NCBI GenBank assembly: GCA_016793115.1
Contig: JAEUIN010000031.1
Coordinates: 1 to 64,000 of the forward strand
DNA: 64,000 nt
Direction of reading: 5' to 3'
From: Planctomycetaceae bacterium
GTDB lineage: Bacteria; Planctomycetota; Planctomycetia; Pirellulales; PNKZ01
A program made the translations under genes and the position numbers. Position 1 is the stretch's first letter, and each line of letters opens with the position of its first letter. This document shows, piece by piece, positions 35,922 through 45,363 of the stretch. The notes beneath the pieces are model-generated. The model worked only from the letters and a program-made list of their open reading frames with translations. It had not been told where the DNA came from and did no database searches.

Positions 35922-37027
35922 GATTGCCCGAGCGGCATGCGGTGCGTGGGCATCGGGCGCCCCGGTCGGAAGCTCTGCATTTCGACGACTTCCGTATTTG
36001 TCGACCAGCCCAAGCCCAGTTCCTTGGCCACTTCGTTCACGATGCTCGTGAGAATCTCCGGCGCGATTGCGACGCGGGCATTCACGACGAGATCGACTTC
36101 TTTCGCTTTCACGGCGGAACGTATCGACGTCTCCGGCGGGATGCCGGAACAAACCCAATTGGCGACGGCCGTGAGATCGTCGTCCGCCGCCAAAACTTTG
36201 AGATGTGCCGGCTCGGCTCCCGACGACTCGCACTTGGCGGCCAATCTCTCAACGAAATCGGCGAGCAAATCGTCGACTTCAAACGCCGTGTCGACCCCGC
36301 GCACTTTCACCGTGCAATTAAGCCACCCCAACTCGGCTTCGCCTTCGGCATAGATGTCGTAGTCCATTTCCGGCGTTTTCGCTCTTCCGTTCTCAGGTTC
36401 GAGAAGGAGTTGGGCCAGTTCATCACATCCGACACCGGTTCGCGCACTAAGCGCGACAACCTGCTTGTCAGTGAAACGCTCTTGGACTTGATCCACCAGC
36501 CGGTCGACGCGTTCCAACGAAAGCTTGTCGATCTTGTTGACTACGACAATGTCGGCCTCTTCCAGTTGCTTTAAGAAGATGTAAGCCGCCTTGGGCGAAA
36601 ATCCGACGTTCGATGCGTCGCCGAGAATCTTCTCGCCGTGTTCCGGCTTCAGAACCACGGCCAACGGCGCCAATTCGACCTCCGCGGCGTAAAGGTGACG
36701 GAGTGGTTCGAGGACCGTCGCCGCTAAGTCGGTGCAACTTCCCACCGGCTCGGCCAAAATGATATCAGGCCGATTGTCGCCTGCGAGTTCGCCGACGACG
36801 CGCACCAAGTCGTTGAATTTGCAGCAAAAACAGGCCCCGGTCACTTCACCGACATCGAATCCCTGAGCCCGCAACGACAGCGTATCGACTAAGCCTTCCG
36901 CCTGATCGTTCGTCACGATCCCGACGCGCAGCCCCTGCTCGCGGTAGAGCCGCGCGAGCCGACCGATCAAAGTCGTTTTTCCCGCACCGAGGAAGCCGCC
37001 AATCATAACGTATCGCAATCGCTTCAT
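35918..37027 (-). CDS. CobW/HypB-type GTPase
   Basis: A 369-residue P-loop GTPase. The Walker A motif is GGFLGAGKTT (10-19), the CxCC metal motif is C66-F-C68-C69 in TGACFCCKFNDL, and VVNKIDKLS is the guanine-specificity NKxD. CobW-family proteins insert or deliver zinc or other metals, but which one is not clear. A C-terminal region (about 235-369) is unlike the usual CobW C-terminal domain. The ATG at 37027 follows GAGAG. It is divergent from the aminotransferase and overlaps the convergent transglutaminase by 4 bases. Confidence 0.8.
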   Translation of the reverse strand: MKRLRYVMIGGFLGAGKTTLIGRLARLYREQGLRVGIVTNDQAEGLVDTLSLRAQGFDVGEVTGACFCCKFNDLVRVVGELAGDNRPDIILAEPVGSCTDLAATVLEPLRHLYAAEVELAPLAVVLKPEHGEKILGDASNVGFSPKAAYIFLKQLEEADIVVVNKIDKLSLERVDRLVDQVQERFTDKQVVALSARTGVGCDELAQLLLEPENGRAKTPEMDYDIYAEGEAELGWLNCTVKVRGVDTAFEVDDLLADFVERLAAKCESSGAEPAHLKVLAADDDLTAVANWVCSGIPPETSIRSAVKAKEVDLVVNARVAIAPEILTSIVNEVAKELGLGWSTNTEVVEMQSFRPGRPMPTHRMPLGQS

Positions 37028-37137
37028 AGTTCTCTCAATACTTTCGCCGACATGGACCCGGCTTGGGCAAAGGGAATCCATAGAATAAGCTGACTTGTTG
37101 CGCAGAGCCAGCGGCTGCGTGTTTCTTTTACCCGCTC

Positions 37138-37142
37138 AGGAG
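37138..37142 (+). promoter_or_regulatory. Ribosome binding site AGGAG before a TTG start
   Basis: AGGAG lies 7 bases before the TTG at 37150 and supports that rare start for the DegT-type gene. Confidence 0.6.
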
Positions 37143-37149
37143 TCGAAAC

Positions 37150-38367
37150 TTGAAAGACGTTCCGGCCGTTTGCGGAGGCACGCCGCTGTTCGAGCGCGAT
37201 GCCGCGGAACGCCTGTCGGCGTGGCCGCCCGCGGATCCGGAAATCGGCGAAGCCATGCAGCGCGCTTTCGCCGACGGAAGCTGGGGACGTTATCGCGGCG
37301 TGCATTCAGACCGGCTTGCAAAAGCGATCGGTCGAGCGTTCGAACGAACGTTGGTGAGGTTGTGCAGTTCAGGGACGATCGCGGTCGAATTGGCGCTGCG
37401 AGGTCTCGGCGTCGGGCCGGGCGACGAGGTCATTCTCGGCGCCTACGATTTCCCGGGCAATTTCCGAGCCGTCGAGGCGATCGGAGCGACGCCCGTTCTT
37501 GTCGACCTCGATGAGACGTCGTTCGGGATCGACGTCGCGCAGTTGGAATGCGCATGCGGCCCAAAATCGAAGGCGGTGATCGCCTCTCATCTGCACGGCG
37601 CGTCGCCCGACATGCCGCGATTGCTGGATGTCGCGCAAACGCTCGGACTTGGAGTCGTCGAAGACGCCTGTCAGGCCATCGGCGGAATCATCGACGGCCG
37701 GCCGGCCGGCGGTTGGGGCGACGTCGGAGTGTTGAGCTTCGGCGGCAGCAAGCTCGTCACCGCAGGGCGGGGCGGGGCCGTCGTTTCAGGACGATCCGAC
37801 GTCATGCAACGCATCAAAGTCTTCAGCGAGCGAGGCAATGATGCGTTTCCGATGAGCGAGCTTCAAGCGGCCGTCCTTTTGCCGCAATTCGCGAGTTTGC
37901 CGGAGCGACATCGCAGGCGACTTGCCGCCGCTCGGCAATTGGGGCGGTTGCTCGAAGGTTGCCGCGATTTGCGTCCGGTCGCTTGCGGGAGGACGAACTG
38001 CGATCCGGCGTTCTATAAGCTTGGTGTTTGGTTCGGTCGCGACGAGCCGGCCTCGCTGGAACGGGATGATTTTCTCAGCGCCGTAGAACTGGAAGGAATT
38101 CCGCTCCACGCCGGATTTCGGGGATTTATCGGGCGCGGTGCGCAGCGTTGCCGACGAATCGGTGAGTTGCCGACCGCCGGAAGTGCGGCGCGTCGCATGA
38201 TGGTGCTTCATCACACCACGCTGTTAGAGTCGAACGACACCGTCGAGCGAGTTGGCGTGAGGCTACGATCCATCGTGGAAGCCCTCACATCCGGTGGCGT
38301 TTCGCGGAATCTCGCGCCGCCGGGGAGCGCCTCAGTGCCTCGGCCGGAGCGCTTTGACGAACTATGA
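37150..38367 (+). CDS. DegT/DnrJ/EryC1/StrS aminotransferase
   Basis: A 405-residue PLP enzyme of the sugar aminotransferase family. LCSSGTIAVELALRGLGVGPG, VDLDETSFGID, VVEDACQAIG with the Asp of the PLP ring (ED at 171-172) and FGGSKLVTAGRGGAVV with K201, the PLP-binding Lys, are all present. The usual substrate would be a keto-sugar nucleotide. It starts at a TTG with a strong ribosome site. Its stop overlaps surE (ATGA), so the two are coupled. The C-terminal 40 residues (SGGVSRNLAPPGS) are Pro/Ser-rich and probably disordered. Confidence 0.85.
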   Translation: MKDVPAVCGGTPLFERDAAERLSAWPPADPEIGEAMQRAFADGSWGRYRGVHSDRLAKAIGRAFERTLVRLCSSGTIAVELALRGLGVGPGDEVILGAYDFPGNFRAVEAIGATPVLVDLDETSFGIDVAQLECACGPKSKAVIASHLHGASPDMPRLLDVAQTLGLGVVEDACQAIGGIIDGRPAGGWGDVGVLSFGGSKLVTAGRGGAVVSGRSDVMQRIKVFSERGNDAFPMSELQAAVLLPQFASLPERHRRRLAAARQLGRLLEGCRDLRPVACGRTNCDPAFYKLGVWFGRDEPASLERDDFLSAVELEGIPLHAGFRGFIGRGAQRCRRIGELPTAGSAARRMMVLHHTTLLESNDTVERVGVRLRSIVEALTSGGVSRNLAPPGSASVPRPERFDEL

Positions 38368-39083
38368 CGACGCTCTTGCTTACGAACGATGACGGACTCG
38401 ATGCCCCCGGCTTGCACGCGCTGGCAGACGTCATGCAGCAATTCGGCACGGTGATCGTCGTCGCTCCGCACATCGAACTGTCCGGATGTAGCCATCGCGT
38501 GACGACGGATCGTCCATTGCGACTCCAACAAGTTGCACCGCAGAGATATCGACTGGACGGTACCCCGGCCGACTGCGTACGGATCGCACTGGCGCATCTC
38601 GATCTCAAGGTCGACTACGTCGTCTCCGGAATTAACCCCGGCGGAAATCTAGGGGCGGACGTGTACTTATCCGGGACCGTTGCGGCCGTGCGAGAAGCCG
38701 CGCACTGGCGAATCCCCGGAATCGCGATCTCACAATACCGCCGGACTCGCGAGCCGATCGACTGGGATCAAGCGCGCCGATGGTCGACCGAGGTCGTAGC
38801 TGGACTCTTGGCGAACCCTAAGCATTCGCCAGGATTTTGGAACGTAAACTTACCCGACCCACCGCCTTCGGCGATTGCGCCGTCGAGCGTCGCGGATTCT
38901 CGGCCGACGCCTCCCATCGCACACTGCGCCGTCGATACCAATCCGCTGTTCGTACGCTTCGAAGGGACCGATGACGGACTGGTCTATCGGGGACGCTACC
39001 AAGAGCGAGCGCGCACCGAAGGGCGGGACGTCGCCTGCTGTTTTTCCGGAGCGATCACCGTCAGCCGAATCGATCTACTCTAG
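38364..39083 (+). CDS. surE: SurE-type 5'/3'-nucleotidase
   Basis: A 239-residue metal-dependent phosphatase. D9 and D10 in LLLTNDDGLDAPG bind the metal, together with S40 and N91 in SGINPGGNLG. APHIELSGCSHRVT resembles the SurE loop APxxxxSGxGxxxT, with a Ser-His replacing Gly-His. GTPADCV and DVYLSGTVAAVREA are typical. It hydrolyses nucleoside monophosphates. The ATGA overlap with the aminotransferase indicates co-translation. Confidence 0.9.
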   Translation: MTTLLLTNDDGLDAPGLHALADVMQQFGTVIVVAPHIELSGCSHRVTTDRPLRLQQVAPQRYRLDGTPADCVRIALAHLDLKVDYVVSGINPGGNLGADVYLSGTVAAVREAAHWRIPGIAISQYRRTREPIDWDQARRWSTEVVAGLLANPKHSPGFWNVNLPDPPPSAIAPSSVADSRPTPPIAHCAVDTNPLFVRFEGTDDGLVYRGRYQERARTEGRDVACCFSGAITVSRIDLL

Positions 39084-39104
39084 CGAGTCATCCGAAACGC
39101 GAAA

Positions 39105-39356
39105 CTACTTCGCCGAACGCATCGACTTCTCAAAAATCTGCGCAATTCGGTTTTCGCCCACATGTTTAGTGGCCGCTGGCTCTCCGCCTCCGACAGCTTC
39201 CTCCAACAAAGCCCGCAGTTCACCGCGCATGATCTTGCAATCCGCCGGCGCCTCGATGCCTAAGCTCACGCGGTTTCCGGAAAGCCGATGAACGGTGACC
39301 ACGACGTTGTCACCAATGCGGATTTGTTCACCCTGTTTGCGGCTAAGAACGAGCAT
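39105..39356 (-). CDS. csrA: CsrA carbon storage regulator (second copy)
   Basis: An 83-residue Csr[19 protein letters not shown] starts the fold and SLGIEAPADCKIMRGEL ends it, with L4 and R44 conserved. The tail after residue 50 is short and has LLEEAVGGGEPAATKH. It is closer to the standard size than the copy at 29754. AGGGAAG lies just before its ATG. The two copies differ at many positions, so they are paralogues and may bind different mRNAs. It converges on surE. Confidence 0.92.
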   Translation of the reverse strand: MLVLSRKQGEQIRIGDNVVVTVHRLSGNRVSLGIEAPADCKIMRGELRALLEEAVGGGEPAATKHVGENRIAQIFEKSMRSAK

Positions 39357-39880
39357 GGAAGGTCTTCCCTGACTAAAGCGGCACCATTAACGCGAATGAG
39401 AAGCCTGCAGAGCGTGCCATGCTCCCGACAAGCTGCGAAGCGAAGATCGCTTGACGCGGCTCATTTTCTTGCAAACTCGATGCCGAACTCCCAAGCCTTG
39501 GAAAGCCGCACCTCAAGACCATCACGCAAAGCCTTCCGAACAATACACTTACGAGATGCGTCCCCAGCGCGTGCCGGCATTGCGGGCAAGATTTCTAGAC
39601 CGTTCGAAGTCTCAAATCTAGAAAAAAGTCTCAAGTTCGCGAGTCGAAATGAGCACTGATCGCGCGCCGGCTGGGCGAAAAGTGACTCGGGCGCGCAACA
39701 ACTCGCCAGCGCATTTTTCCCTTATTCCGAGGTCCGCAACCTCCGCACAAATTGGATTTCAACAGCCTTTTGCGACTGACCTAGCGTTTTTTTTTGTTCG
39801 TAAACTATAGTTGCACAAGAGCACCTTCGCCGTCGGTTGGTCCACCAAATCAAAGAGCGGCTCGAACCGCTCCATAGTTA
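39357..39880. other. Intergenic region between csrA-2 and the Nudix gene
   Basis: This 524-base divergent gap is less GC-rich than most of the window. It holds a 9-base T-run at 39787-39795 and a short inverted repeat GCGCGCC/GGGCGCGC near 39661-39700. I see no gene I can support and recognise no small RNA. Confidence 0.4.
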
Positions 39881-40309
39881 ATGGCCCGAATCGTTCACAA
39901 GCAGGCTTGCGCCATACCGTGCCGAATCTACGGCGGACGGCTGGAAGTTTGCCTTGTGACGACACGTCAAAAAGGGCATTGGGTGTTTCCCAAAGGCTAT
40001 ATTGAACCCGGCGAAACGGAAACCGGTGCAGCCTTAAAAGAGGCCTGGGAGGAAGCAGGCATCCGCGGACGCATCGTCGGCGACGCGGTGGGAACTTACG
40101 AGCGAGTGAAGCTCGGCGAGGTGCGACGGGTCGTCTGTTTCTTAATGATGGTCGCTCAGTCGCGACGCAGTTGGAAAGAATCGGAACTGCGCGAGCGCCG
40201 TTGGATGTCGGCCGATGACGCATTGATAGAACTTAATCACTCGCAGCAACGCGCTATGTTGGCGGCAGTGCTTAAGCGATTGGAACGCCGTCGTTCTCGA
40301 GCCGGATAA
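39881..40309 (+). CDS. Nudix hydrolase
   Basis: A 142-residue pyrophosphohydrolase. The Nudix box starts at G39: GYIEPGETETG, then K53-E54-AWEEAGI. It fits GX5EX7REUXEEXGU except that Lys replaces the usual Arg at 53. The catalytic glutamates 54, 57 and 58 are intact. A likely substrate is a nucleoside diphosphate derivative or inositol polyphosphate; the sequence does not decide. It converges on the Gfo/Idh/MocA gene by 13 bases. Confidence 0.88.
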   Translation: MARIVHKQACAIPCRIYGGRLEVCLVTTRQKGHWVFPKGYIEPGETETGAALKEAWEEAGIRGRIVGDAVGTYERVKLGEVRRVVCFLMMVAQSRRSWKESELRERRWMSADDALIELNHSQQRAMLAAVLKRLERRRSRAG

Positions 40310-40322
40310 GCTCATCCATGGC

Positions 40323-41351
40323 TTAGTTAGACTTGGCCGCGACTTTCGCCTTCTTCATGAGCTCGGCGATGCTCACGCGCTTGCCTTCGAGACGCTTGCT
40401 TTCGTCGGCCGCTTCCATGAACGCCATTATTTCCGTTGTAACTTCCGGCGCAACCGGCGGCTTGCCCGTTGTAAAAAATTTCGCCACTTCCAACAGCAAC
40501 GGTTCGTAGCCCCCCTTGCGATCTTCCGCCTGACCGTTGGCTTTCGTTCCAAAAATTAGCGCTCCGTAACCCGTTTTTCCGCTGCGAATTCCCCGGAAAG
40601 TGCCGACACGCCCGTCTTTCCACACGCCCGTCACCACATGCGTATCCGAGGTCGCCGTGCAGGTCACGGACTCGCATCCCGGTCCCATGATCGTAAAAAG
40701 GATTTCGACGCCGTGGACGCCGTACCAATATAAATCGGGATGATGTTCTTCAAGCGAGCAGGGACTGAAAGCGACGCACCCGACGACGTCGCCGAATTTC
40801 TGCTCGGCGTTCACCGCAACGATGCCGGGATAATAACGCAACGAAGAGCTGGAAAAACAAGGCGTTCCGGTCTCTTCAGCCAAGCGAAAGATCTTCAAGG
40901 TGTCGGCCAAAGAGGCCGCGATCGGCTTATCGATGAACAGCGGTTTTTTCACCTTGGCATTGCGATTCGCTTCGAACACCGGTGTAGCCTGAGCCAGGTG
41001 AGGTCGCCCATCGACACTTTCTAATAGGACGGCGTCGACCTTCGGAAGCAGAGCCTCGATCGAATCGACAATTTCCACGCCCTGTTCGCGCAGCGTCTCG
41101 GTAAAGCCCTCGACGCGTGTATGACTTGATTCGACGTCGGGCGAGCCGCCGGGAAAAGCGGCGACCACTTTTAAGCGCGACAAGGGGCTTTCGGCCGAGG
41201 CCTTCTGAATCGCGGTGGTAAACGCGACGACATGCGACGTATCAAGCCCGATGATGCCCACCTTCATCGGCTCGGCGGCCGAACTCCAGCCGGCGAACTG
41301 ACACGCCACCCCTAAGACGGTCGAAAACGAAAGGCGACGAAGGGTGAACAT
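40323..41351 (-). CDS. Secreted Gfo/Idh/MocA-like oxidoreductase
   Basis: A 342-residue protein with a signal-peptide-like start (FSTVLGVACQFAGWSSA) before MKVGIIGLDTSHVVAF. The Rossmann part has VDAVLLESVDGRPHLAQA and FIDKPIAASLADT; the usual EKP motif is DKP here. HHPDLYWYGVHGVEIL supplies the C-terminal catalytic His region. The glycine-rich nucleotide loop is unusual (GIIGLDTSHVV), as in the planctomycete exported Gfo/Idh/MocA proteins. The substrate is unknown. It is divergent from the TPR gene. Confidence 0.83.
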   Translation of the reverse strand: MFTLRRLSFSTVLGVACQFAGWSSAAEPMKVGIIGLDTSHVVAFTTAIQKASAESPLSRLKVVAAFPGGSPDVESSHTRVEGFTETLREQGVEIVDSIEALLPKVDAVLLESVDGRPHLAQATPVFEANRNAKVKKPLFIDKPIAASLADTLKIFRLAEETGTPCFSSSSLRYYPGIVAVNAEQKFGDVVGCVAFSPCSLEEHHPDLYWYGVHGVEILFTIMGPGCESVTCTATSDTHVVTGVWKDGRVGTFRGIRSGKTGYGALIFGTKANGQAEDRKGGYEPLLLEVAKFFTTGKPPVAPEVTTEIMAFMEAADESKRLEGKRVSIAELMKKAKVAAKSN

Positions 41352-41464
41352 GGATGTTGCTCCACTGGAAAACGTTCGAGTTGACGCCGTTACGTCGGTC
41401 TAGGTTTGCATCGTCGATGCGGCGCGAGTAGTCTAAGTTGCCGACTAACCCGCGAAAAGAAGCC

Positions 41465-42154
41465 GTGATTAAATATCATTTCTCCAAAACAGCGATCATT
41501 ATCTCGGCGTGTTTGACGGCAAGCTTGTCGGCGCTCGCCCAGGCCCCTTCGAAGCCGCAAGCGGAGGCGTCTAAGCCCGTCGTTACGGCCGACGATTTTG
41601 AACAACTCGGAAGCCGAAGGTTTCGGGAAGGCCGATTCGCCGAGTCGGTCGCGGCGTTTGATCAAGAACTGAAACTCGCCCCGCAGCGTGCTACTTGGCA
41701 CTGGAAACGGGGGATCTCACTCTATTATGCCGGGCGATACGCCGACGGGGCGGTCCAATTCGCAAACTACCAGATGGTCGATGACAACGACGTGGAGAAC
41801 GCCGTCTGGCGCTTTCTCTGCCAAGCGCGCGATCCGAACTTGGGAGTTGAGGCGGCGCGACAGCGATTGCTGCCGATCAAGGACGATCGTCGAATTCCGC
41901 TCATGGAGATTTACCGACTCTTCAAAGGTACGTCCGAGCCCGGCAAGGTCTTAATGAATTGCCGAGAGGACTCACCAACCGACGAGGAGCTCAACCAACG
42001 CCTGTTTTATGCCCATCTTTATTTAGGTTTGTTCGCTGAAATTGAAGGACGGCTCGACGACGCCCGTGAACATTTAAAAGCCGCCAATGACCGCCGAATC
42101 GACCACTACATGGGAGATGTGGCGGCGGTTCACTTGCGCCTTCTGAATCGGTAG
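41465..42154 (+). CDS. Secreted TPR-repeat protein (NlpI-like)
   Basis: A 229-residue protein with a signal peptide (IIISACLTASLSALAQA). Two to three TPR-like helix pairs follow (LGSRRFREGRFAESVAAFDQEL, HWKRGISLYYAGRYADGAVQF), and another near the C-terminus (AHLYLGLFAEIEGRLDDAREH). The start is the GTG at 41465 after AAGAAG; a TTG at 41438 would add an uncharacteristic prefix. It may be a periplasmic scaffold. It precedes the PEP-CTERM gene by 130 bases on the same strand. Confidence 0.7.
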   Translation: MIKYHFSKTAIIISACLTASLSALAQAPSKPQAEASKPVVTADDFEQLGSRRFREGRFAESVAAFDQELKLAPQRATWHWKRGISLYYAGRYADGAVQFANYQMVDDNDVENAVWRFLCQARDPNLGVEAARQRLLPIKDDRRIPLMEIYRLFKGTSEPGKVLMNCREDSPTDEELNQRLFYAHLYLGLFAEIEGRLDDAREHLKAANDRRIDHYMGDVAAVHLRLLNR

Positions 42155-42284
42155 CCAATCAACGGCCGATTCGCCCTGCCGATCGAAAGGAACGGACCGT
42201 CTTTTCGATTGAGCGGCCCCCTCCGGCAGGTTAAGCTGCACCCCACTCTCTTTGATGGGCCGCTAAGCGCGCCTGGGGTTGCTC

Positions 42285-45200
42285 ATGAAACAGGCTAGGT
42301 TACGACGCATCGCCTCCGGTCTTCATCGGCTGCTGACGTGGGTGTGCATAGGCTTCGCCGCAGTGCCGGCAGGAGCCGTCGATCTCTTTTGGGATCTTAA
42401 CGGTACGTTATCCGGAGCGGGCAGCGTTCCAGCAGGTACCTGGGATGCGTCCGCTGCGGCTTGGTCGACCGGCGCGACCGGTAGCATCGCCACGAGCGCC
42501 TGGACGGACGGGAATACGGCCGTCTTTTCCGCCGGAACAGATGCCCTCGGCCCGTTCGCCGTGGACGTCGTCGGCACACGGACCATTACCGGTCTGCGGT
42601 TCGAGGAGGGAAGCGTCACGCTCAACGGCGGTTTCCTAAACTTGGCCAGCGAGCCGACGATTTTGGTCGAAGCTGGGGCGTCGGCCCTCATCAATTCGAC
42701 GTTGACGGGCGCCCAAAACATCATCCTTCGCAAGGTCGGAACGACCGGCCTCCTGTCGATCGGCGGACACAACAACTACATCGGAGATACGACGATCAAC
42801 GGCGGGGGCGTCGTTCGGGCTTTGACCGCGGACGCATTCGGCAGCGGCACGGTCACGGTTAACGAAACCAACTCGATGCTTGAGTTTGGGAACGTCGGTA
42901 CGGTCACAAACAATGTCGTCTTCAGCAACGTCGGCTCGACGAAGCAATTGCGACTCGCCGACAGTTCGTCGGCCGCCATGATCGCGGGCACCGTCACGAT
43001 TCAAGCTACAAACTCGGCGAACTTCGGATTCAACGCCAACGGCGGCACGCTCACGCTTAATAGCGTACAGAGTACTTCCGGCGCAAGTTTGCGCACCCTC
43101 GGCGGCGGCACCGTGATCTTGGCCGGCGCAAATAGCTTGACGGGAACAGCTTCGCTCGGCGGGGGCGGAACCGTGGTTGTCAGCCATGTGTCGGCGTTTT
43201 CCGGCGCGTCCGGAGTCTCCGTCATCGAATCGGATACCACTCTCGACTTGGCTGACGGCATCACGTTCTCAGCACCGACGATCACCATTGGAAACGCCGG
43301 CGAACGAAAGTCGCTTCGCCTACGCAGCGGCGCAACGGCGGCGGTGTATTCCGCGAATGTCACGGTCAGCGAGTCCACGGAAGGCAATTTTGCGGTCAAC
43401 GCTCAAGGGGGCACGCTGACGTTTCAGGGGCTCATCACAAGCACTACCGGCGCCGGCCTGCGACAGGAAGGAAGCGGACTCGTCGTCCTCGCACCGTCCG
43501 GCAACAACAATATTTCGACGCGTATCACCCTCGCCGGCGACGACGGTACGCTGCGCTTCGCAACAAGCGGCGCGCTCAATGGGTCCGCGCCGATCACAAT
43601 TTCTGCATCCAACGCGACGCTGGAAATCGCCGACGGTATCTCCATGTCGAAGGCTATTACCATTAGCAATATCGGAGAGACGAAAACTCTGCAACTAGTT
43701 GCCGGAGCGGCTAGCGGAACGTTCGGCGGTACGATCACGATTTCCGAATCAACGCCTGAAGCCTTTCGTGTCGATGCCGGCGGCGGGCAATTGACAATCT
43801 CCGGTCAACTCACCGGAACCGGCGGGGCGGGGCTACGAATACTTGGCTCAGGTACCGTGGCTCTTTCCAGCGGTACGAACAACTACTCCGGCACAACGGT
43901 GATCAACGGCGGCGGTGCCGTGGTGCAACTGCTAAGCAACGGACGCCTTCCGATCGGCAATGCCTTAACGATCGCGTCGGGAACGCTGCTGGTGGGTGGA
44001 AACACCGACCTGACCGTGGGCGCTTGGACCATGGGCGGCGGCAACTCCGGATCAACATCGACGGCGCAGATCGGTGCGTCGCGTACCGTGACCATGACCG
44101 GTGATTTTCTTTACTCGGCGATCAACAACAATCAATCGGCGCTCATCACCGGCGGAACTCTCGCCCTGGGAGCGTCGAATCGCACGTTTACCGTTGAAGA
44201 TAGCTCCGCAGCAACTCTCGACTTACAAATTGAATCCGCCATCGGCGGAAGCGGAGTCGGCCTCACTAAAGCGGGCTCGGGGATACTCAAACTTTCGAGC
44301 ACGAATTCTTACGACGGTTCGACGACGTTTCAGGCGGGCTTTATCGAAGTCGGTTCGCTCGACCGCTTCGGCCCCAGTGGAAGCTTATTGTTCAACGGCG
44401 GAGGTTTGCGCTGGGCCGCGGGCAGCGGATTCGACGTATCGACACGAACCACTTCGTTTAGCGGCTCCGCGTGGTTCGACACGAACGGCAATAATGTCAC
44501 GATCTCTGCGTCGATCGGCGGCGGTGGAAGCGGCCGCCTGAACAAAACCGGAGCCGGAGTGCTTCGATTGAACGGCATGCAAAACCTATCCGGCGGCGTC
44601 ACGGTCCACGCCGGAGTGCTGTCCGTCGGCGGCACACTCACGTCCGCAGGCGGCGTTGTCGTGGGCGCGGCCGGTTCTGCGACGCTCAACGGTAGCGGCA
44701 CGATTCAAGCTCCGATTACGGTGACTTCGAGCGGCGTTTTTAGCGCCGGCGTCAACACGGCGGGCTCCGATCAAAACGGCGTCGGACACATCACAGTCGC
44801 CGGCGTCGAGTGGCAGCCGGGAGCACAATTGGTATTCGATTTCGGCGGCGTGGAGGGAACGCCGGGAACCGACTGGGATTGGATTTCGATTACTGATTTC
44901 GGCGTGGCGCTCAGCGGGCGGCAGACTGTTAAAGTCTTCTCCTGGAATCTGAGCGGTTCCGGTGCCTATGGCGCGAACACAAAAACAAACCCATCGAGCA
45001 ATTTCGATCCGGCTGCTCCGGCTCTGATTGATCGACCGGAGTCGTCCCCCAACGGCATCAATGCCTCGTATAGCTGGCTTTGGATGACCGGAGTCGGTCT
45101 GAGCGACGGTTTCCTGCCGCAGGTTACCGTTGAAGCGGATCCCGGCGTATTCACCGTCGGCGGCGGCGCGCCTTACGGCCAACCGCAGGGTACGTTCTGG

Positions 45201-45323
45201 GTTAGTGCCTACAACAATGACCTTTACTTACATTATTCGTCGGTTCCTGAGCCGGGAAGCCTCACGCTCATCATGATCGGACCACTGGTCGAAATCGTGC
45301 GGCGTCGCTGCAGATTCAAATGA
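42285..45323 (+). CDS. PEP-CTERM protein with autotransporter-type beta-strand repeats
   Basis: A 1012-residue exported protein. A signal segment (LLTWVCIGFAAVPAGA) precedes a long beta-helical region of PATR-type repeats such as YIGDTTINGGGVVRAL, NYSGTTVINGGGAVVQL, and GVGLTKAGSGILKLSSTNSY. The C-terminal domain of about 190 residues (from VEWQPGAQLVFDF) is shared with the giant protein at 53819. The end is VPEPGSLTLIMIGP then VEIVRRRCRFK, a PEP-CTERM signal with a short hydrophobic stretch. Exosortase would sort it to the surface. No exosortase gene is in the window. The ATG at 42285 is preferred to a TTG at 42279. Confidence 0.83.
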   Translation: MKQARLRRIASGLHRLLTWVCIGFAAVPAGAVDLFWDLNGTLSGAGSVPAGTWDASAAAWSTGATGSIATSAWTDGNTAVFSAGTDALGPFAVDVVGTRTITGLRFEEGSVTLNGGFLNLASEPTILVEAGASALINSTLTGAQNIILRKVGTTGLLSIGGHNNYIGDTTINGGGVVRALTADAFGSGTVTVNETNSMLEFGNVGTVTNNVVFSNVGSTKQLRLADSSSAAMIAGTVTIQATNSANFGFNANGGTLTLNSVQSTSGASLRTLGGGTVILAGANSLTGTASLGGGGTVVVSHVSAFSGASGVSVIESDTTLDLADGITFSAPTITIGNAGERKSLRLRSGATAAVYSANVTVSESTEGNFAVNAQGGTLTFQGLITSTTGAGLRQEGSGLVVLAPSGNNNISTRITLAGDDGTLRFATSGALNGSAPITISASNATLEIADGISMSKAITISNIGETKTLQLVAGAASGTFGGTITISESTPEAFRVDAGGGQLTISGQLTGTGGAGLRILGSGTVALSSGTNNYSGTTVINGGGAVVQLLSNGRLPIGNALTIASGTLLVGGNTDLTVGAWTMGGGNSGSTSTAQIGASRTVTMTGDFLYSAINNNQSALITGGTLALGASNRTFTVEDSSAATLDLQIESAIGGSGVGLTKAGSGILKLSSTNSYDGSTTFQAGFIEVGSLDRFGPSGSLLFNGGGLRWAAGSGFDVSTRTTSFSGSAWFDTNGNNVTISASIGGGGSGRLNKTGAGVLRLNGMQNLSGGVTVHAGVLSVGGTLTSAGGVVVGAAGSATLNGSGTIQAPITVTSSGVFSAGVNTAGSDQNGVGHITVAGVEWQPGAQLVFDFGGVEGTPGTDWDWISITDFGVALSGRQTVKVFSWNLSGSGAYGANTKTNPSSNFDPAAPALIDRPESSPNGINASYSWLWMTGVGLSDGFLPQVTVEADPGVFTVGGGAPYGQPQGTFWVSAYNNDLYLHYSSVPEPGSLTLIMIGPLVEIVRRRCRFK

Positions 45324-45363
45324 GCGGCTCGAAACGCGAGCCGGTCAATGCGGCCGGCGCGAT

